Source of the DNA: DATAVB01 sp040414495
GTDB taxonomy: Bacteria; Actinomycetota; Actinomycetes; Mycobacteriales; QHCD01
Direction: 5' to 3'
Assembly (NCBI GenBank): GCA_040414495.1
Contig: JBEDUI010000295.1
Coordinates: forward strand, 1 to 64,000
Length of the DNA: 64,000 bases
Part shown: one piece after another, positions 1 through 8,577 of the stretch
Numbering within the stretch: position 1 is the stretch's first letter
How the letters are laid out: every line of letters begins with the position of its first letter
Made by a program: the position numbers and the translations under genes
The notes under the pieces: model-generated
The model's input: the letters and a program-made list of their open reading frames with translations, nothing else
Told to the model about the DNA's origin: nothing
Databases searched by the model: none

Positions 1-1025
1 TTGTAGGTCGAGGCCACCTGCACGAACCGCCATTCGGTGGCCACCGGTTCGTGGGCGCTGCCACCGGGTGCGGCGGAGGTGTATTTGTAGCCCCACGGAA
101 TGAACCCGTGCACCGGGAAGAATTCCCCGTCGGCGCGCTGGTAGGCGACACGCAGGATTTCCTGCAACGTCCGCTGGTCCGTGCCCAGCGGCTGGTGCGG
201 GTCGTCGACCGGCGCCTCGTCGTCCCACGGCTGCAGGTCGAAGACGAATCCGCGCCGGCTGACGACGTAGTCGTGATTGCTCAGCAGCGCCTGGGGCAGT
301 TTCCCGGCCGGCCCGTGCAGCCACCAGGCGTCCAGGAAATAGCCCAGGTCAGGGCGGGATCGGCCAGTGCTGAGGTAATGCTCGAGCGCCCAGAGGTAAG
401 CGTCGCATTTGGCGCTGCCGCTGGAGGCACGACTGGTGCCGGGAATGGTGCCGCTGCCGGTGAACAACGGGCTGCCGTCAGAATGGACCAGCCAGACCCG
501 GGGCCCGATCCCAACACGCTGATACAGCGACTGCGGGTCCGCGTCATATCGCAGCACCACCAGGTCGTCGGCGCCCGCGACCGTGGAGGCGACGTTCGAG
601 GTCGCCGGCACGTTCGGGTCCCACACCACCGCGCCATGAGTATCGGCGGCGAAAAGCTCGAGCAGTGCTGCGACATCGACGACCGTCCGTACCGAGCGCC
701 CACTCAACAACGCGCCGGGCCGCTGCAATTCAGCTAGCCAGAAGTTATCGATGTCGATGTTTCCCAGTTCGCTGTGCGTGGTGAAATGCACGTACAGCCT
801 GGGACGCTGGCGATTTACCACACCCTGCAAGGCGCACACCAGATGCAGTTCGTCATACGCCGCGGCAGCCTGGCGCGGATCATTCAGATCCAGCTCGTAC
901 AGATGGGCCAGATCGTAGACGTAGAGCGGCTCGGGAGCCGCCTCCGCCGTACCCGGCACACCACCCAACGCCGCCACGCTCGCAGCCAATGCGCTGTAGG
1001 ACAGTAAAGCCCGCCGACCGATCAT
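1..1025 (-). CDS. GxGYxYP-family secreted protein (5' part only)
   Basis: The gene enters at the left edge, so about 341 N-terminal codons are visible and the 3' end is missing. Translation starts at an ATG preceded by GAGGTG; an in-frame ATG five codons upstream is less well placed. Residues 1-30 form a signal peptide with a twin Arg (GRRALLSYSALAA) and an AxA cleavage region. The mature part opens with YVYDLAHLYELD and a segment ending VVNRQRPRLYV, which resembles the N-terminal region of GxGYxYP-domain proteins, a family of putative glycoside hydrolases. No enzymatic activity can be read from the sequence. The downstream neighbour is outside the window; the upstream neighbour is a broken integrase, so this gene could be resident or part of an old insertion. 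Confidence 0.72.
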   Translation of the reverse strand, partial: MIGRRALLSYSALAASVAALGGVPGTAEAAPEPLYVYDLAHLYELDLNDPRQAAAAYDELHLVCALQGVVNRQRPRLYVHFTTHSELGNIDIDNFWLAELQRPGALLSGRSVRTVVDVAALLELFAADTHGAVVWDPNVPATSNVASTVAGADDLVVLRYDADPQSLYQRVGIGPRVWLVHSDGSPLFTGSGTIPGTSRASSGSAKCDAYLWALEHYLSTGRSRPDLGYFLDAWWLHGPAGKLPQALLSNHDYVVSRRGFVFDLQPWDDEAPVDDPHQPLGTDQRTLQEILRVAYQRADGEFFPVHGFIPWGYKYTSAAPGGSAHEPVATEWRFVQVASTY

Positions 1026-1040
1026 GAGGCACCTCGCCAT

Positions 1041-1365
1041 CACGGAGATAGACAATGCCAACGGATCGGTCCCGGCCTGTCAACGAAACGGACCTAATAT
1101 GGCCATTTCTAGTCGAAATGGATTGACAACGCACGGAAAGCCGACCGGGTAAACTGCTTACAGGCGGAAGATCCGCACTCCGTTCTGTTCGGTCCGGCGC
1201 ACCTAGCCGTATCGGATCGCGACGACAGTCATCCTGGAAATTCTCGATAGACATCCCGGCCATGACAAATCCGTGGCAATGTCGCAACTAGCGTCTCTTC
1301 GTAGACTAGGAGACCTTTTGGTCAGCGGTATAAAGGAAAACCCCGGCTGGAATCGGTGATAAAAC
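1041..1365. other. gene-free stretch
   Basis: This is the leader side of the GxGYxYP gene and the 5' flank of the integrase remnant. It is slightly more AT-rich than its surroundings. I see no convincing ORF, hairpin or promoter match in it. Confidence 0.5.
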
Positions 1366-1850
1366 TTGACGGTGAAAGATGCAGCGGTCGCGGGGACGGC
1401 TGGTCGGACCTCATTCTTGACCGACCGAAGTGGCGTCCTTGCTGACGATCTGTCGAGTGGTCGCCTGCGCGTTGTCCGGCGTCTGACCGTCACGGACCAA
1501 CTGAACAACCCGCGATGGGAGCTCGCTGGGGTCATAACTTCTCAGCGTCAACAGTCACCAAGCAAGGGGACTGACATCGACTTTGCCAAGAAGACCCTGA
1601 CAATTGAGCGGTCCCGAGTGTCTGCGGACGGTCAGGTTGCGGAGGTGTCTCCAAAGACCGCTCGTGGTCGGCGCACTCTGCCGATGAGTCCGGAGCTGAT
1701 CAAGGTGTTGCGGCGGGCCAAGCGCCGTCAGGCGTCTCAGCGTGGTCGGGGCATGCGAACGCGACGTTCACGCTGAAGACCTACGCGCATTCGCAGGATG
1801 GGGCCTTGTTGGATGCCGCCCGCACCCTCGGCAATGTGACAGGACGGTGA
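1366..1850 (+). pseudogene. decayed tyrosine recombinase (integrase)
   Basis: The open frame 1366-1776 contains a stretch typical of phage integrases: DIDFAKKTLTIERSR, followed by a PKT..GRRTLPMSPEL segment. The frame then breaks. From about 1751, a different frame reads GHANATFTLKTYAHSQDGA and a LGNVTGR C-terminus to the stop at 1848-1850, which resembles the region around the catalytic Tyr. The intervening part with the catalytic HxxR is missing, and the N-terminal arm-binding domain cannot be recognised. The reading direction is toward the 3' end of tRNA-Ala 65 bp away, a standard integrase-at-attL layout. The enzyme must be dead. What it once integrated is unclear, because I found no second copy of the tRNA 3' end in this window. 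Confidence 0.75.
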
Positions 1851-1914
1851 CATCTTTGCCTTGCTACGTGGTCGCACCGCTGGTGTTCAGTGCTTTGACC
1901 TGCGGTTTCAAGGG

Positions 1915-1987
1915 TGGAGCTGAGGGGACTCGAACCCCTGACCCCCACACTGCCAGTGTGGTGCGCTACCAGCTGCGCCACAGCCCC
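1915..1987 (-). tRNA. tRNA-Ala(GGC)
   Basis: A 73-nt cloverleaf on the minus strand. The acceptor stem GGGGCTG pairs with CAGCTCC with one G-U pair. The anticodon arm is CCACA-CTGGCAG-TGTGG, giving anticodon GGC. The T arm contains GGTTCGAGTCC. CCA is not encoded after discriminator A73. The gene is intact. Its 3' end faces the integrase remnant, which suggests it served as an attachment site. Confidence 0.95.
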
Positions 1988-2009
1988 TTGCGATCAACGC
2001 TGGCCCAGC

Positions 2010-2927
2010 TTACAGGTCCCCCGGACCGGCCAGCACAGCGGGCTCGATCACCAGGGTCCCGGCCCCCGGATCCAGCCTGGACGGCGCTCCCAGCGGTACC
2101 GTCACCTGCCCGGGACCATGCCCGATCGGCAGCCCGCCGAGCACCGGAATCCCCAGGGTACCGAGCCGATCGGCCAGCACATCGTCCACCGAACCGCAGT
2201 CCGTCATCTGTCCCAGCGCGAAACCCGCAGCCCCGTCGAAGGCGCCGCTGCGACGCAGTTGGGTCAGCATCCGATCCACCCGGTACGGCGCCTCGTCGAC
2301 CTCCTCGATCAGCACGATCGCCCCGGCCAGCGACGGCAGCCCGGCCCCTACCGATGCCGCCAGCAGGCTCAGGTTCCCGCCCACCAGCGGCCCATCGGCA
2401 ACTCTGCCAACGGCAACCGACGCCCCCGGCTCGTTCGGGTCGACCCGCACGGTCACGGGCGCGCCGGTCATCATCGAAGACCGCAGCGACTCAGCCCCGT
2501 CCGCGCCCAACCGGTCCGCGTCCCACGACGCCCCCGGCCCGTACAGCGATGTGATCCCAGCCGCCGACCACGCCGCCAGGTGCAACGCCGTGATGTCGCT
2601 GAAGCCGACCAGCAGCTTGGGATCATCGCGTAACCCCGACCACGGAATCTCATCCACGATCCGCTGCGCCCCGTACCCACCGCGGGTCGCCAGCACGGCC
2701 CGGATTCCGGGATCACCCAGCGCCGCCACCAGATCGCCGGCCCGCTCGGTATCGCTACCAGCCAGGTACGCCTGCCGCGACAATGCGTGCTTACCCAGCT
2801 CGGGCTTCAACCCCCACGACCGCAGCATTTCCATGCCGAACTCGACCCGGGTCGCGTCGGCCGGCCCGGACGGCGACACCACCGCCACCCGGTCACCGGC
2901 CCGCAATACCGGCGGACGCAAAGTCAT
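2010..2927 (-). CDS. muramoyltetrapeptide LD-carboxypeptidase (peptidase S66)
   Basis: A cytoplasmic protein of 305 residues. In the family, the enzyme removes the terminal D-Ala from muropeptide tetrapeptides during cell-wall recycling. The catalytic triad is visible: Ser110 in GFSD, Glu208/209 in IEEVDEAPYRVDRM, and His270 in GLPIGHG. The order and spacing fit S66. Upstream codons in the same frame overlap the neighbouring gene and encode Arg/Gln-rich nonsense, so I chose the ATG at 2927. That ATG overlaps the stop of the MauE-DsbA gene as ATGA, indicating translational coupling. It is the last gene of a three-gene operon. No signal peptide is seen. Confidence 0.88.
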   Translation of the reverse strand: MTLRPPVLRAGDRVAVVSPSGPADATRVEFGMEMLRSWGLKPELGKHALSRQAYLAGSDTERAGDLVAALGDPGIRAVLATRGGYGAQRIVDEIPWSGLRDDPKLLVGFSDITALHLAAWSAAGITSLYGPGASWDADRLGADGAESLRSSMMTGAPVTVRVDPNEPGASVAVGRVADGPLVGGNLSLLAASVGAGLPSLAGAIVLIEEVDEAPYRVDRMLTQLRRSGAFDGAAGFALGQMTDCGSVDDVLADRLGTLGIPVLGGLPIGHGPGQVTVPLGAPSRLDPGAGTLVIEPAVLAGPGDL

Positions 2928-4396
2928 GTCCGACGCCGGCGGTTGCCCGACGCCACGAAGAACACCACAACCAGCACCACGACAAGAATGATCAGCACGA
3001 TTACCCACGTATTGCTGCTGCTGCCGCTCTTCTTGCCGGCGCCGACATTGCCGTGCCCGGCCTTGATCGCGTTCTTCAGGTCGGTCGCGTTCGGAATCGC
3101 CCCGGCCGCGCCCTGTACGTCCTTGCCGTCGATCCGGACCGTCGGCGTGCCGGTGACGTTGTCCTTCGAGGCCTGGTCGGTGATTTTCGAGACCCACGGT
3201 TTGTACGTGGATCCGTTGATGCATTGGGTTAATGCGGGATCTTTGGCGCCGGCCTGCTTCCCGTACGAAATTAATTGTTTGTTCGACAGTCCGGCACTGC
3301 CTTCGCTGGGTTGATGTTTATAGAGCAAATCGTGGAATTTCTTCCACGTAGCGGCATCCGGCATACAGGCGGCGGCGCTGGCGGCTCGGGTGGAATATCC
3401 GGCCGGCTTGCTGTTCGCGTCGAGAAAACCGAGGCTGTGATACCGGAAGTTGGCGGTGCCGTCCTTGGCCAATTGCGCGATCGTACTGCCGTCGTTCTTC
3501 TCGAACTCCCCACAGATAGGGCAGATGTAGTCCTCGTACAAATCGACGGTGACCTTCGCGTTCGCCTTTCCGAACAGCACGCCGTCGTTTTTCGCGTACG
3601 TCGGTGCGGCGGCGGTCGTGCCTGAGCCGGTGCCGGCCCGGTGCGACTGCACGCCGATACCGATAAAGCCGACCGCAATCAGGACGACGGCCGCAAAGAC
3701 GGAGGCGACAACCAACCGCTGTTGCCCCTCTTTACGCCGCTGCTCCCGCAATTCGGCCAGCCGCCGCTGCGCCTCCTTGGTCCGGCGCGGACCGACCCTG
3801 GCGGTAACCGGATCCGTAGTGCCACCAGCGCGAATCCAGTTGTCAGCGGCGTATTTCGTCAGCGGCCAGACAATGAGATAAATCGCGGCTACCAACAACC
3901 CGGCATCGCGCAGAATGTCCCACGTATAGCTGGTGCTCTGCCCGGCGCCCAACTGCCCGCCGCCACCGAAACAACCGCATTCGATCTGCAACCCGCGAGC
4001 TGAGGCCTGCACAATTCCGATGAGAAAGCCGACCAGCAGAATGCCGAGCACCGACGCGGCGATCCGAATCGCGACACCCAGCAGAATCAGTACGCCGGTG
4101 GCGATTTCCAGGTACGGCAGGCCATAACCAGTCGCCCGGGCGAACCAGTCCGGCAACACCTGATACGCACGGGTGGCCCGGACGAACGCGGACGGGTCAC
4201 CGACTTTCTGCGCACCGGCGACGATAAAAACAATGCCCAGCAACAGCCGTAACGCCGTACCGAGCCACGGCCGGATCGTCAGCCAGGAGAACCCTGATGC
4301 GGCCGGCTCCGGCTCGGGTAACTTTCCCCCGGCCTTCTTGGCCTCATCATTCTTTACCGCAGTTTTCTTCGCCGCTTTCTTGACGGTGCCGGCCAT
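2924..4396 (-). CDS. MauE/DoxX-type membrane domain fused to DsbA-like thiol oxidoreductase
   Basis: A 490-residue protein with an unusual layered design. Residues 1-35 are Lys/Ala-rich and cytosolic. Residues 45-180 form a four-helix MauE/DoxX-type bundle carrying a CGCFG motif (Cys140, Cys142). Residues 195-226 are a charged linker, and 228-248 a further membrane helix. Residues 268-455 form a thioredoxin-fold DsbA domain with CPIC at 292-295. A C-terminal helix near 467-484 is followed by NRRRRT. Known relatives pass electrons to or from extracytoplasmic disulfide proteins. The first Cys pair may move electrons across the membrane to the second; this is inference. It lies 7 bp after the SCO gene, with an AGGAGG site inside the SCO 3' end, and is ATGA-coupled to the LD-carboxypeptidase. 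Confidence 0.85.
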   Translation of the reverse strand: MAGTVKKAAKKTAVKNDEAKKAGGKLPEPEPAASGFSWLTIRPWLGTALRLLLGIVFIVAGAQKVGDPSAFVRATRAYQVLPDWFARATGYGLPYLEIATGVLILLGVAIRIAASVLGILLVGFLIGIVQASARGLQIECGCFGGGGQLGAGQSTSYTWDILRDAGLLVAAIYLIVWPLTKYAADNWIRAGGTTDPVTARVGPRRTKEAQRRLAELREQRRKEGQQRLVVASVFAAVVLIAVGFIGIGVQSHRAGTGSGTTAAAPTYAKNDGVLFGKANAKVTVDLYEDYICPICGEFEKNDGSTIAQLAKDGTANFRYHSLGFLDANSKPAGYSTRAASAAACMPDAATWKKFHDLLYKHQPSEGSAGLSNKQLISYGKQAGAKDPALTQCINGSTYKPWVSKITDQASKDNVTGTPTVRIDGKDVQGAAGAIPNATDLKNAIKAGHGNVGAGKKSGSSSNTWVIVLIILVVVLVVVFFVASGNRRRRT

Positions 4397-4403
4397 GGCC
4401 GTG

Positions 4404-5057
4404 TCATTCCTCCTGCTTGCCGACTAACGGCAGGTCGTGGCTGATGTCGGCCGGGTTAGCGCCTGCGGTATAGAACACCCGGTCTTTGTTATCCGCACCA
4501 TAGAGCAACACCTCGGCCGAGTGTTGCTGTCCATCCTCGGTTGCCAGCGGTACGCCGGCCAATTGCTGAGCCGCGTTGACCTGGGCCTGGTTGCCGGTCA
4601 GGCCGACGAACTTCACCGGCAGGCCCTCATCGAAATGCGCCAGCCAGCGGCCGATCACCGTCGGCGTGTCACGAGTCGGGTCGGTCGTCACGAACACCAC
4701 GCGGGTGTCCTTCCGTACGGCCGCCGGGACCCGTTGCAGCGCGACCCCGAACGTCGCCATCGTGGTCGGGCAGATGTCCGGGCAGTGCGTGTACCCGAAG
4801 TACAGCAGCGTCGGGTGGTCCTTGGTCTCGGTGCCGAAGTTGTACGTCGTGCCCTGCGTGTCGGTCAGCGTGAAGGACGGGCGCGGCCTCGGCGTCGGGA
4901 ACATCTGGCCCTTGTACGCACTGGCGTCCGTGGGCGAGATCGATGCCGGCGCCTTGGCGTGGCCGCCGCCGGACGAGCACCCGGCCAGCAGCACCGGCAC
5001 CGCGGCCGAGAGCGCGAGGAGTGCGCGGATGCCCCGATGCATTGAGACGCGGTGCAT
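4404..5057 (-). CDS. SCO1/SenC/PrrC-family lipoprotein
   Basis: A lipoprotein: the signal ends in LLAGC with Cys27 as the lipidated residue. The thioredoxin-fold body carries HCPDIC (Cys92 and Cys96) and a later His179, the three ligands that bind copper in SCO proteins. The family helps load the CuA centre of cytochrome c oxidase or acts as a thiol reductase. I start at ATG 5057. A GTG one codon upstream (5060) has better spacing to GGAGG and is a real alternative. The longer frame back to 5186 is probably not translated. It is the first gene of the operon with the MauE-DsbA protein, which suggests a shared role in extracytoplasmic thiol or copper handling. Confidence 0.88.
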   Translation of the reverse strand: MHRVSMHRGIRALLALSAAVPVLLAGCSSGGGHAKAPASISPTDASAYKGQMFPTPRPRPSFTLTDTQGTTYNFGTETKDHPTLLYFGYTHCPDICPTTMATFGVALQRVPAAVRKDTRVVFVTTDPTRDTPTVIGRWLAHFDEGLPVKFVGLTGNQAQVNAAQQLAGVPLATEDGQQHSAEVLLYGADNKDRVFYTAGANPADISHDLPLVGKQEE

Positions 5058-5060
5058 CAC

Positions 5061-5876
5061 GACGTGGCCTCCAACCAAGATCGACACAAAACCAGGCCCG
5101 GGCCCGGAACGAATCGGCGCGGCGTACGAGCCGACCGGAGCGGCCATCGGAGATGGCTGGTCATGCTCGTCAGTCTCCCTCATCACCGATCCGAGCCGGC
5201 CCTGTGGTCACCGGTCGGCCAACCCGGTAGTCGTCTCACTCCAACATGTAGTTCCCGCACCGCGCGCGCATCGCGGCAACCTCACAGCCAAATTTCAGGA
5301 AGCCACCGCGGTCGGGCTGCCAAACGGCCGGCTGCTGCGGGCGCGCTCGTAATTGCAGCGGTCGTCACTGCAGCGGCGCGGTCGTCACTGCAGCGACCGT
5401 GACACCAGAGCGATTGCGCGGCCCGCGCTCAACCCTCTTGTCGCGCTCGCTGCAGTGAGCGTCGGCGGGACACCCCGCCCACCACCCTCACATCACGCTC
5501 GCCGCCATTGCGGCCGTACAGAAACGTCGAAGAGCCGGACCGCCGATCGGTACACGCGACCACTCATCGTCAGCCGCCGTTTTCCGTCCGTAACCAGCAC
5601 AGGAAGCGCAGATCACAGCAACCAAAGAGCGGATCCCGGCCGTCCACCCGGACGCAACCATTTAGCCTCATCTGCGATGATTCAGCGCGCGTATGGGTAA
5701 CGAACTCGTGTCGCCAATCGGAAGCGAGAGTGAACAACATCATCACGCTGTATAGGCTTCGGTCTTGTGTCTCGACCGAAAACCGTCGATCGTGCTATCG
5801 GCGCGGTCGCAGCGTGCTGTTAATCCCGCCCGTACGCAGCTAGGTCCCTGGCCCCTGTCCCCCCGGAGCATCAATC
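5061..5876. other. 816-bp divergent intergenic region
   Basis: This lies between the SCO operon (-) and the DUF47/PiT genes (+). It holds one degenerate TGCAGCGA-type hairpin (5389-5454) and, just before it, a short duplication of GTCGTCACTGCAGCG (about 5361 and 5381). Short ORFs here are Arg/Ser-rich and overlap in several frames, so I regard the region as non-coding. No PHO-box-like GTTCACC direct repeat was seen upstream of the phosphate genes. Confidence 0.5.
5389..5454. repeat. degenerate TGCAGCGA-family hairpin repeat
   Basis: A 66-bp element beginning TGCAGCGACCGTGAC and ending CGCTCGCTGCA. It matches the outer arms and length of the two 67-bp copies at 43163 and 43312, but its centre has decayed. 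It is the only copy that sits between divergent genes rather than behind gene ends. Confidence 0.7.
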
Positions 5877-6494
5877 GTGCGCCTGCGCCTTACTCCCAAG
5901 GACGAGAGCTTTTACGACCTGTTCACCGCGGCCGCGGAGAACCTCGTCGCGGCCGCTGATGTTCTCGATGAATTCGTCGAGCAGACCGCCGACCGGGATC
6001 AGCTGGCCGCCAAGCTGCGCGACTTCGAGCACTCCGGCGACTCCATCACCCACCAGATCTTCCGGCAGCTCAATTCCAGCTTCGTCACCCCGTTCGACCG
6101 GGAAGACATCTACGCGCTGGCCTCCAACCTCGACGACGTCATGGACGCTATGGAGGCGGCCGCCGACCTGATCCAGCTCACCGGTCTGGACAGCCTGCCG
6201 CCGGAGATGACCCGGCAGGTCGAGCTGCTGCGGACCGCGACCCGGACCACGGCCGACGCGATGCCACGGCTGCGCTCGATGCGGGACCTCGAGCCGTATT
6301 GGATCGAGGTGAACCGGGTCGAGAACGAGGCTGACAAGCTCTACCGCCGGCTGCTGTCGCGGCTGTTCAGCGGCGACTACGAGGCGCTGACCGTGCTGAA
6401 GCTCAAGCAGGTAGCCGACGAACTCGAGAGCGCCGCCGACGCCCTCGAACACGTTGCCAACGTTGTCGAGACCATCGCGGTCAAGGAGTCGTAG
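5877..6494 (+). CDS. DUF47/PhoU-like phosphate-transport accessory protein
   Basis: An all-helical cytoplasmic protein of 205 residues, the usual size for DUF47 proteins, which resemble PhoU. It has acidic helix segments such as EHSGDSITHQI and the FDREDIYALASNLDDVMD core that marks the family. It starts with GTG. The PiT transporter begins 64 bp downstream on the same strand, the standard DUF47-pit pairing. The protein is thought to modulate activity or assembly of the transporter; the mechanism is not established. Confidence 0.92.
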   Translation: MRLRLTPKDESFYDLFTAAAENLVAAADVLDEFVEQTADRDQLAAKLRDFEHSGDSITHQIFRQLNSSFVTPFDREDIYALASNLDDVMDAMEAAADLIQLTGLDSLPPEMTRQVELLRTATRTTADAMPRLRSMRDLEPYWIEVNRVENEADKLYRRLLSRLFSGDYEALTVLKLKQVADELESAADALEHVANVVETIAVKES

Positions 6495-6558
6495 TGAGCC
6501 GCCCAGCGCCCGCCGGGACTGCGCGGCGGCCGGATAACCAGGTCCGGGAGCAGTCGGC

Positions 6559-7557
6559 ATGAGCCTGGCGACGCTCGCGCTCATCGTGATCATCGTCGTC
6601 GCGCTCGCGTTCGACTACACCAACGGTTTCCACGACGCCGCCAACGCGATCGCGACATCCGTATCAACCAAGGCCCTGACCCCGCGGACCGCGTTGGCGA
6701 TGGCGGCGGTAGCCAACGTCATCGGCGCCCTCGTGTCGACCAAGGTCGCCCAGACGATCGGCTCGGGCATCGTCGCCCCGCCCTCGGGTAATTCCGGTCT
6801 GACCCTCGTCTTCGCCGCGCTGGTCGGGGCCATCACCTGGAACCTCATCACCTGGTATTTCGGCCTGCCGTCCTCGTCCTCACACGCGCTGATCGGCGGA
6901 TTGATCGGGGCCGCCCTCGCCGGCGCGCACACGGTGCAATGGTCCGGGGTGCTGGACAAGGTCGTGGTGCCGATGATCGTCTCGCCGCTGGTGGGCCTGG
7001 TGATCGGCTACCTGTTCATGGTCGCCGTGCTGTGGGCGTTCCGGTGGGCGCAGGTGGGCAAGGTGAATCGCGGCTTTCGGTTCGCGCAAATGGGTTCGGC
7101 CGGGCTGATGGCTTTTGGTCACGGTACGCAGGACGCGCAGAAGACGATGGGCGTGATCACGTTCGCCCTCATCTCATCGGGTCATTTGAACGGGTTTCAC
7201 GTACCGCTCTGGGTGATTCTGTGTTCGGCCGCCGCGATCAGCTTCGGCACCTACTCCGGTGGTTACCGGATCATGCGCACGATGGGTCGCCGGGTCATCC
7301 AGCTCAGCCCGGCCGGCGGTTTTTCGGCGCAGACGGTCGCCTCGGGCGTGATGCTGATATCGGCCTACGCGTACGCGGTTCCGGTTTCCACGACGCACGT
7401 CATTACGTCATCGATCATGGGCGTTGGGGCGACTCGCCGGTTCTCGGCCGTGCGCTGGGGTGTGGCCGGCAATATCGCGGTCGCCTGGGTGCTCACTCTG
7501 CCGGCCGCCGCGATTGTGGCGGCGATCGTGTACTTCATCGTCAACGCCATTACGTAG
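6559..7557 (+). CDS. PiT-family inorganic phosphate transporter
   Basis: An integral membrane protein of 332 residues made almost entirely of hydrophobic helices. The PiT signature appears near the N-terminus (DYTNGFHDAANAIATSVSTK). A second inverted signature lies mid-protein around FGHGTQDAQKTMGVI, as expected for a duplicated fold. The family carries metal-phosphate or phosphate by cation symport at low affinity. It is paired with the DUF47 gene and ends 15 bp before the convergent CPBP gene. Confidence 0.93.
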   Translation: MSLATLALIVIIVVALAFDYTNGFHDAANAIATSVSTKALTPRTALAMAAVANVIGALVSTKVAQTIGSGIVAPPSGNSGLTLVFAALVGAITWNLITWYFGLPSSSSHALIGGLIGAALAGAHTVQWSGVLDKVVVPMIVSPLVGLVIGYLFMVAVLWAFRWAQVGKVNRGFRFAQMGSAGLMAFGHGTQDAQKTMGVITFALISSGHLNGFHVPLWVILCSAAAISFGTYSGGYRIMRTMGRRVIQLSPAGGFSAQTVASGVMLISAYAYAVPVSTTHVITSSIMGVGATRRFSAVRWGVAGNIAVAWVLTLPAAAIVAAIVYFIVNAIT

Positions 7558-7572
7558 GTCGCATCACGCAAC

Positions 7573-8358
7573 TCAGGGCAGCCAACTGACGTGCCCGCGT
7601 AACAACGCGTACCCGACAAACGAGACCGCATCGATCAGCGTGTGCGCGATGATTAACGGGATCACCCGACGGGTCCGTTGGAAGTAATAACCAAAGATCA
7701 GGCCCATCACGAAATTGCCCAGGAATCCGCCGAATCCCTGGTAGAGGTGGTACGAGCCGCGCAGCACGCTACTGGCCAGCAACGCGTATTTGGGCCGCCA
7801 GCCCAGCTGTTCCAGCCGGGTGATCAGATACGCGACCACGACAATTTCCTCCAGCGCCCCGTTCTGGAACGCCGAGAGCAGCAGCACCGGATACCGCCAC
7901 CACACGCTGGGCAGATCCTCGGCCACCACCTGCGCGTTGATGCCGAGCGCATGCGCCGCGATCACCAGGCCGAGCCCGGGAAGGCCGATCAGACAGGCCA
8001 ATCCGAGTCCGGTCGCGCCGTCAAGCCCCCGCCGTCGGCGATCCAGCCCGATCGAGGCCGGCGACTTTCCACTTTGGACCAGCAGGAAGATCGCCAGGAA
8101 CGCCGGCACGATTCCGGCCAGGATGCCCAGCAATTGCAGCGAGAGGTCCAGCCACGGCCGGTTCGGCGCCTGGGAGGCGTTGAGTACGGCCCGCTGTGAG
8201 GAGAGCGCCTGTTTCGCGGTCAGGTCGCCGATCAGCTCGACGATCGCGTACAGCGCCGACATTCCCAGGGAGACCGCGAGTACGAGGATGATCTCCAGCC
8301 GCAGCCGGGTCTGCGACTGCTGCGGCGCGTCGCGGTCGGTCTCCACGCGGGTTGACAT
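7573..8358 (-). CDS. CPBP-family intramembrane metalloprotease
   Basis: A polytopic membrane protein of about 261 residues. The CPBP/CAAX-protease motifs are present in order: the Glu-Glu pair in NGALEEIVVVAYLITRL, a helix with GSYHLYQGF supplying a conserved His, and HTLIDAVSF with a His and an Asp. The Arg that normally follows the Glu pair is not in the canonical position. Family members cleave membrane substrates or act in bacteriocin immunity; the target here is unknown. I chose the ATG at 8358, but its Shine-Dalgarno is weak and an upstream ATG at 8454 is possible. Confidence 0.8.
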   Translation of the reverse strand: MSTRVETDRDAPQQSQTRLRLEIILVLAVSLGMSALYAIVELIGDLTAKQALSSQRAVLNASQAPNRPWLDLSLQLLGILAGIVPAFLAIFLLVQSGKSPASIGLDRRRRGLDGATGLGLACLIGLPGLGLVIAAHALGINAQVVAEDLPSVWWRYPVLLLSAFQNGALEEIVVVAYLITRLEQLGWRPKYALLASSVLRGSYHLYQGFGGFLGNFVMGLIFGYYFQRTRRVIPLIIAHTLIDAVSFVGYALLRGHVSWLP

Positions 8359-8577
8359 TAGCGGGCCATTCCATGAACCGAGGCGCGGCCGGTCCGCGGC
8401 GCTCGTGCGCGCATAAGACCCAGAGACGCCCGAGTCCGGCAACGGGTTGACCATTCCCAGCAGATACCCCTTATGGCGTATTGCCGGTTGAACCGTAGCG
8501 TGTAACCGTTTGTACGGCCTTGGAGGCCTCTTAGCGGAGACATACGGCTCCGTCCCGATTTGCCGTTTGGAGGCACT

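Noticed and set aside
2928..3224. Longer N-terminus for the LD-carboxypeptidase
   Set aside because: The upstream 99 codons lie over the C-terminal coding part of the MauE-DsbA gene in another frame and encode Arg/Gln-rich sequence with no family match. The ATG at 2927 with ATGA overlap is far better.
5508..5843. A 111-codon ORF upstream of the DUF47 gene
   Set aside because: It is Arg/Ser-rich, overlaps other ORFs in several frames, has no ribosome site and no recognisable domain.
5061..5876. PHO-box control of the DUF47/PiT operon
   Set aside because: No pair of GTTCACC-like direct repeats was found upstream of the start; the only GTTCACC seen is inside the coding region.
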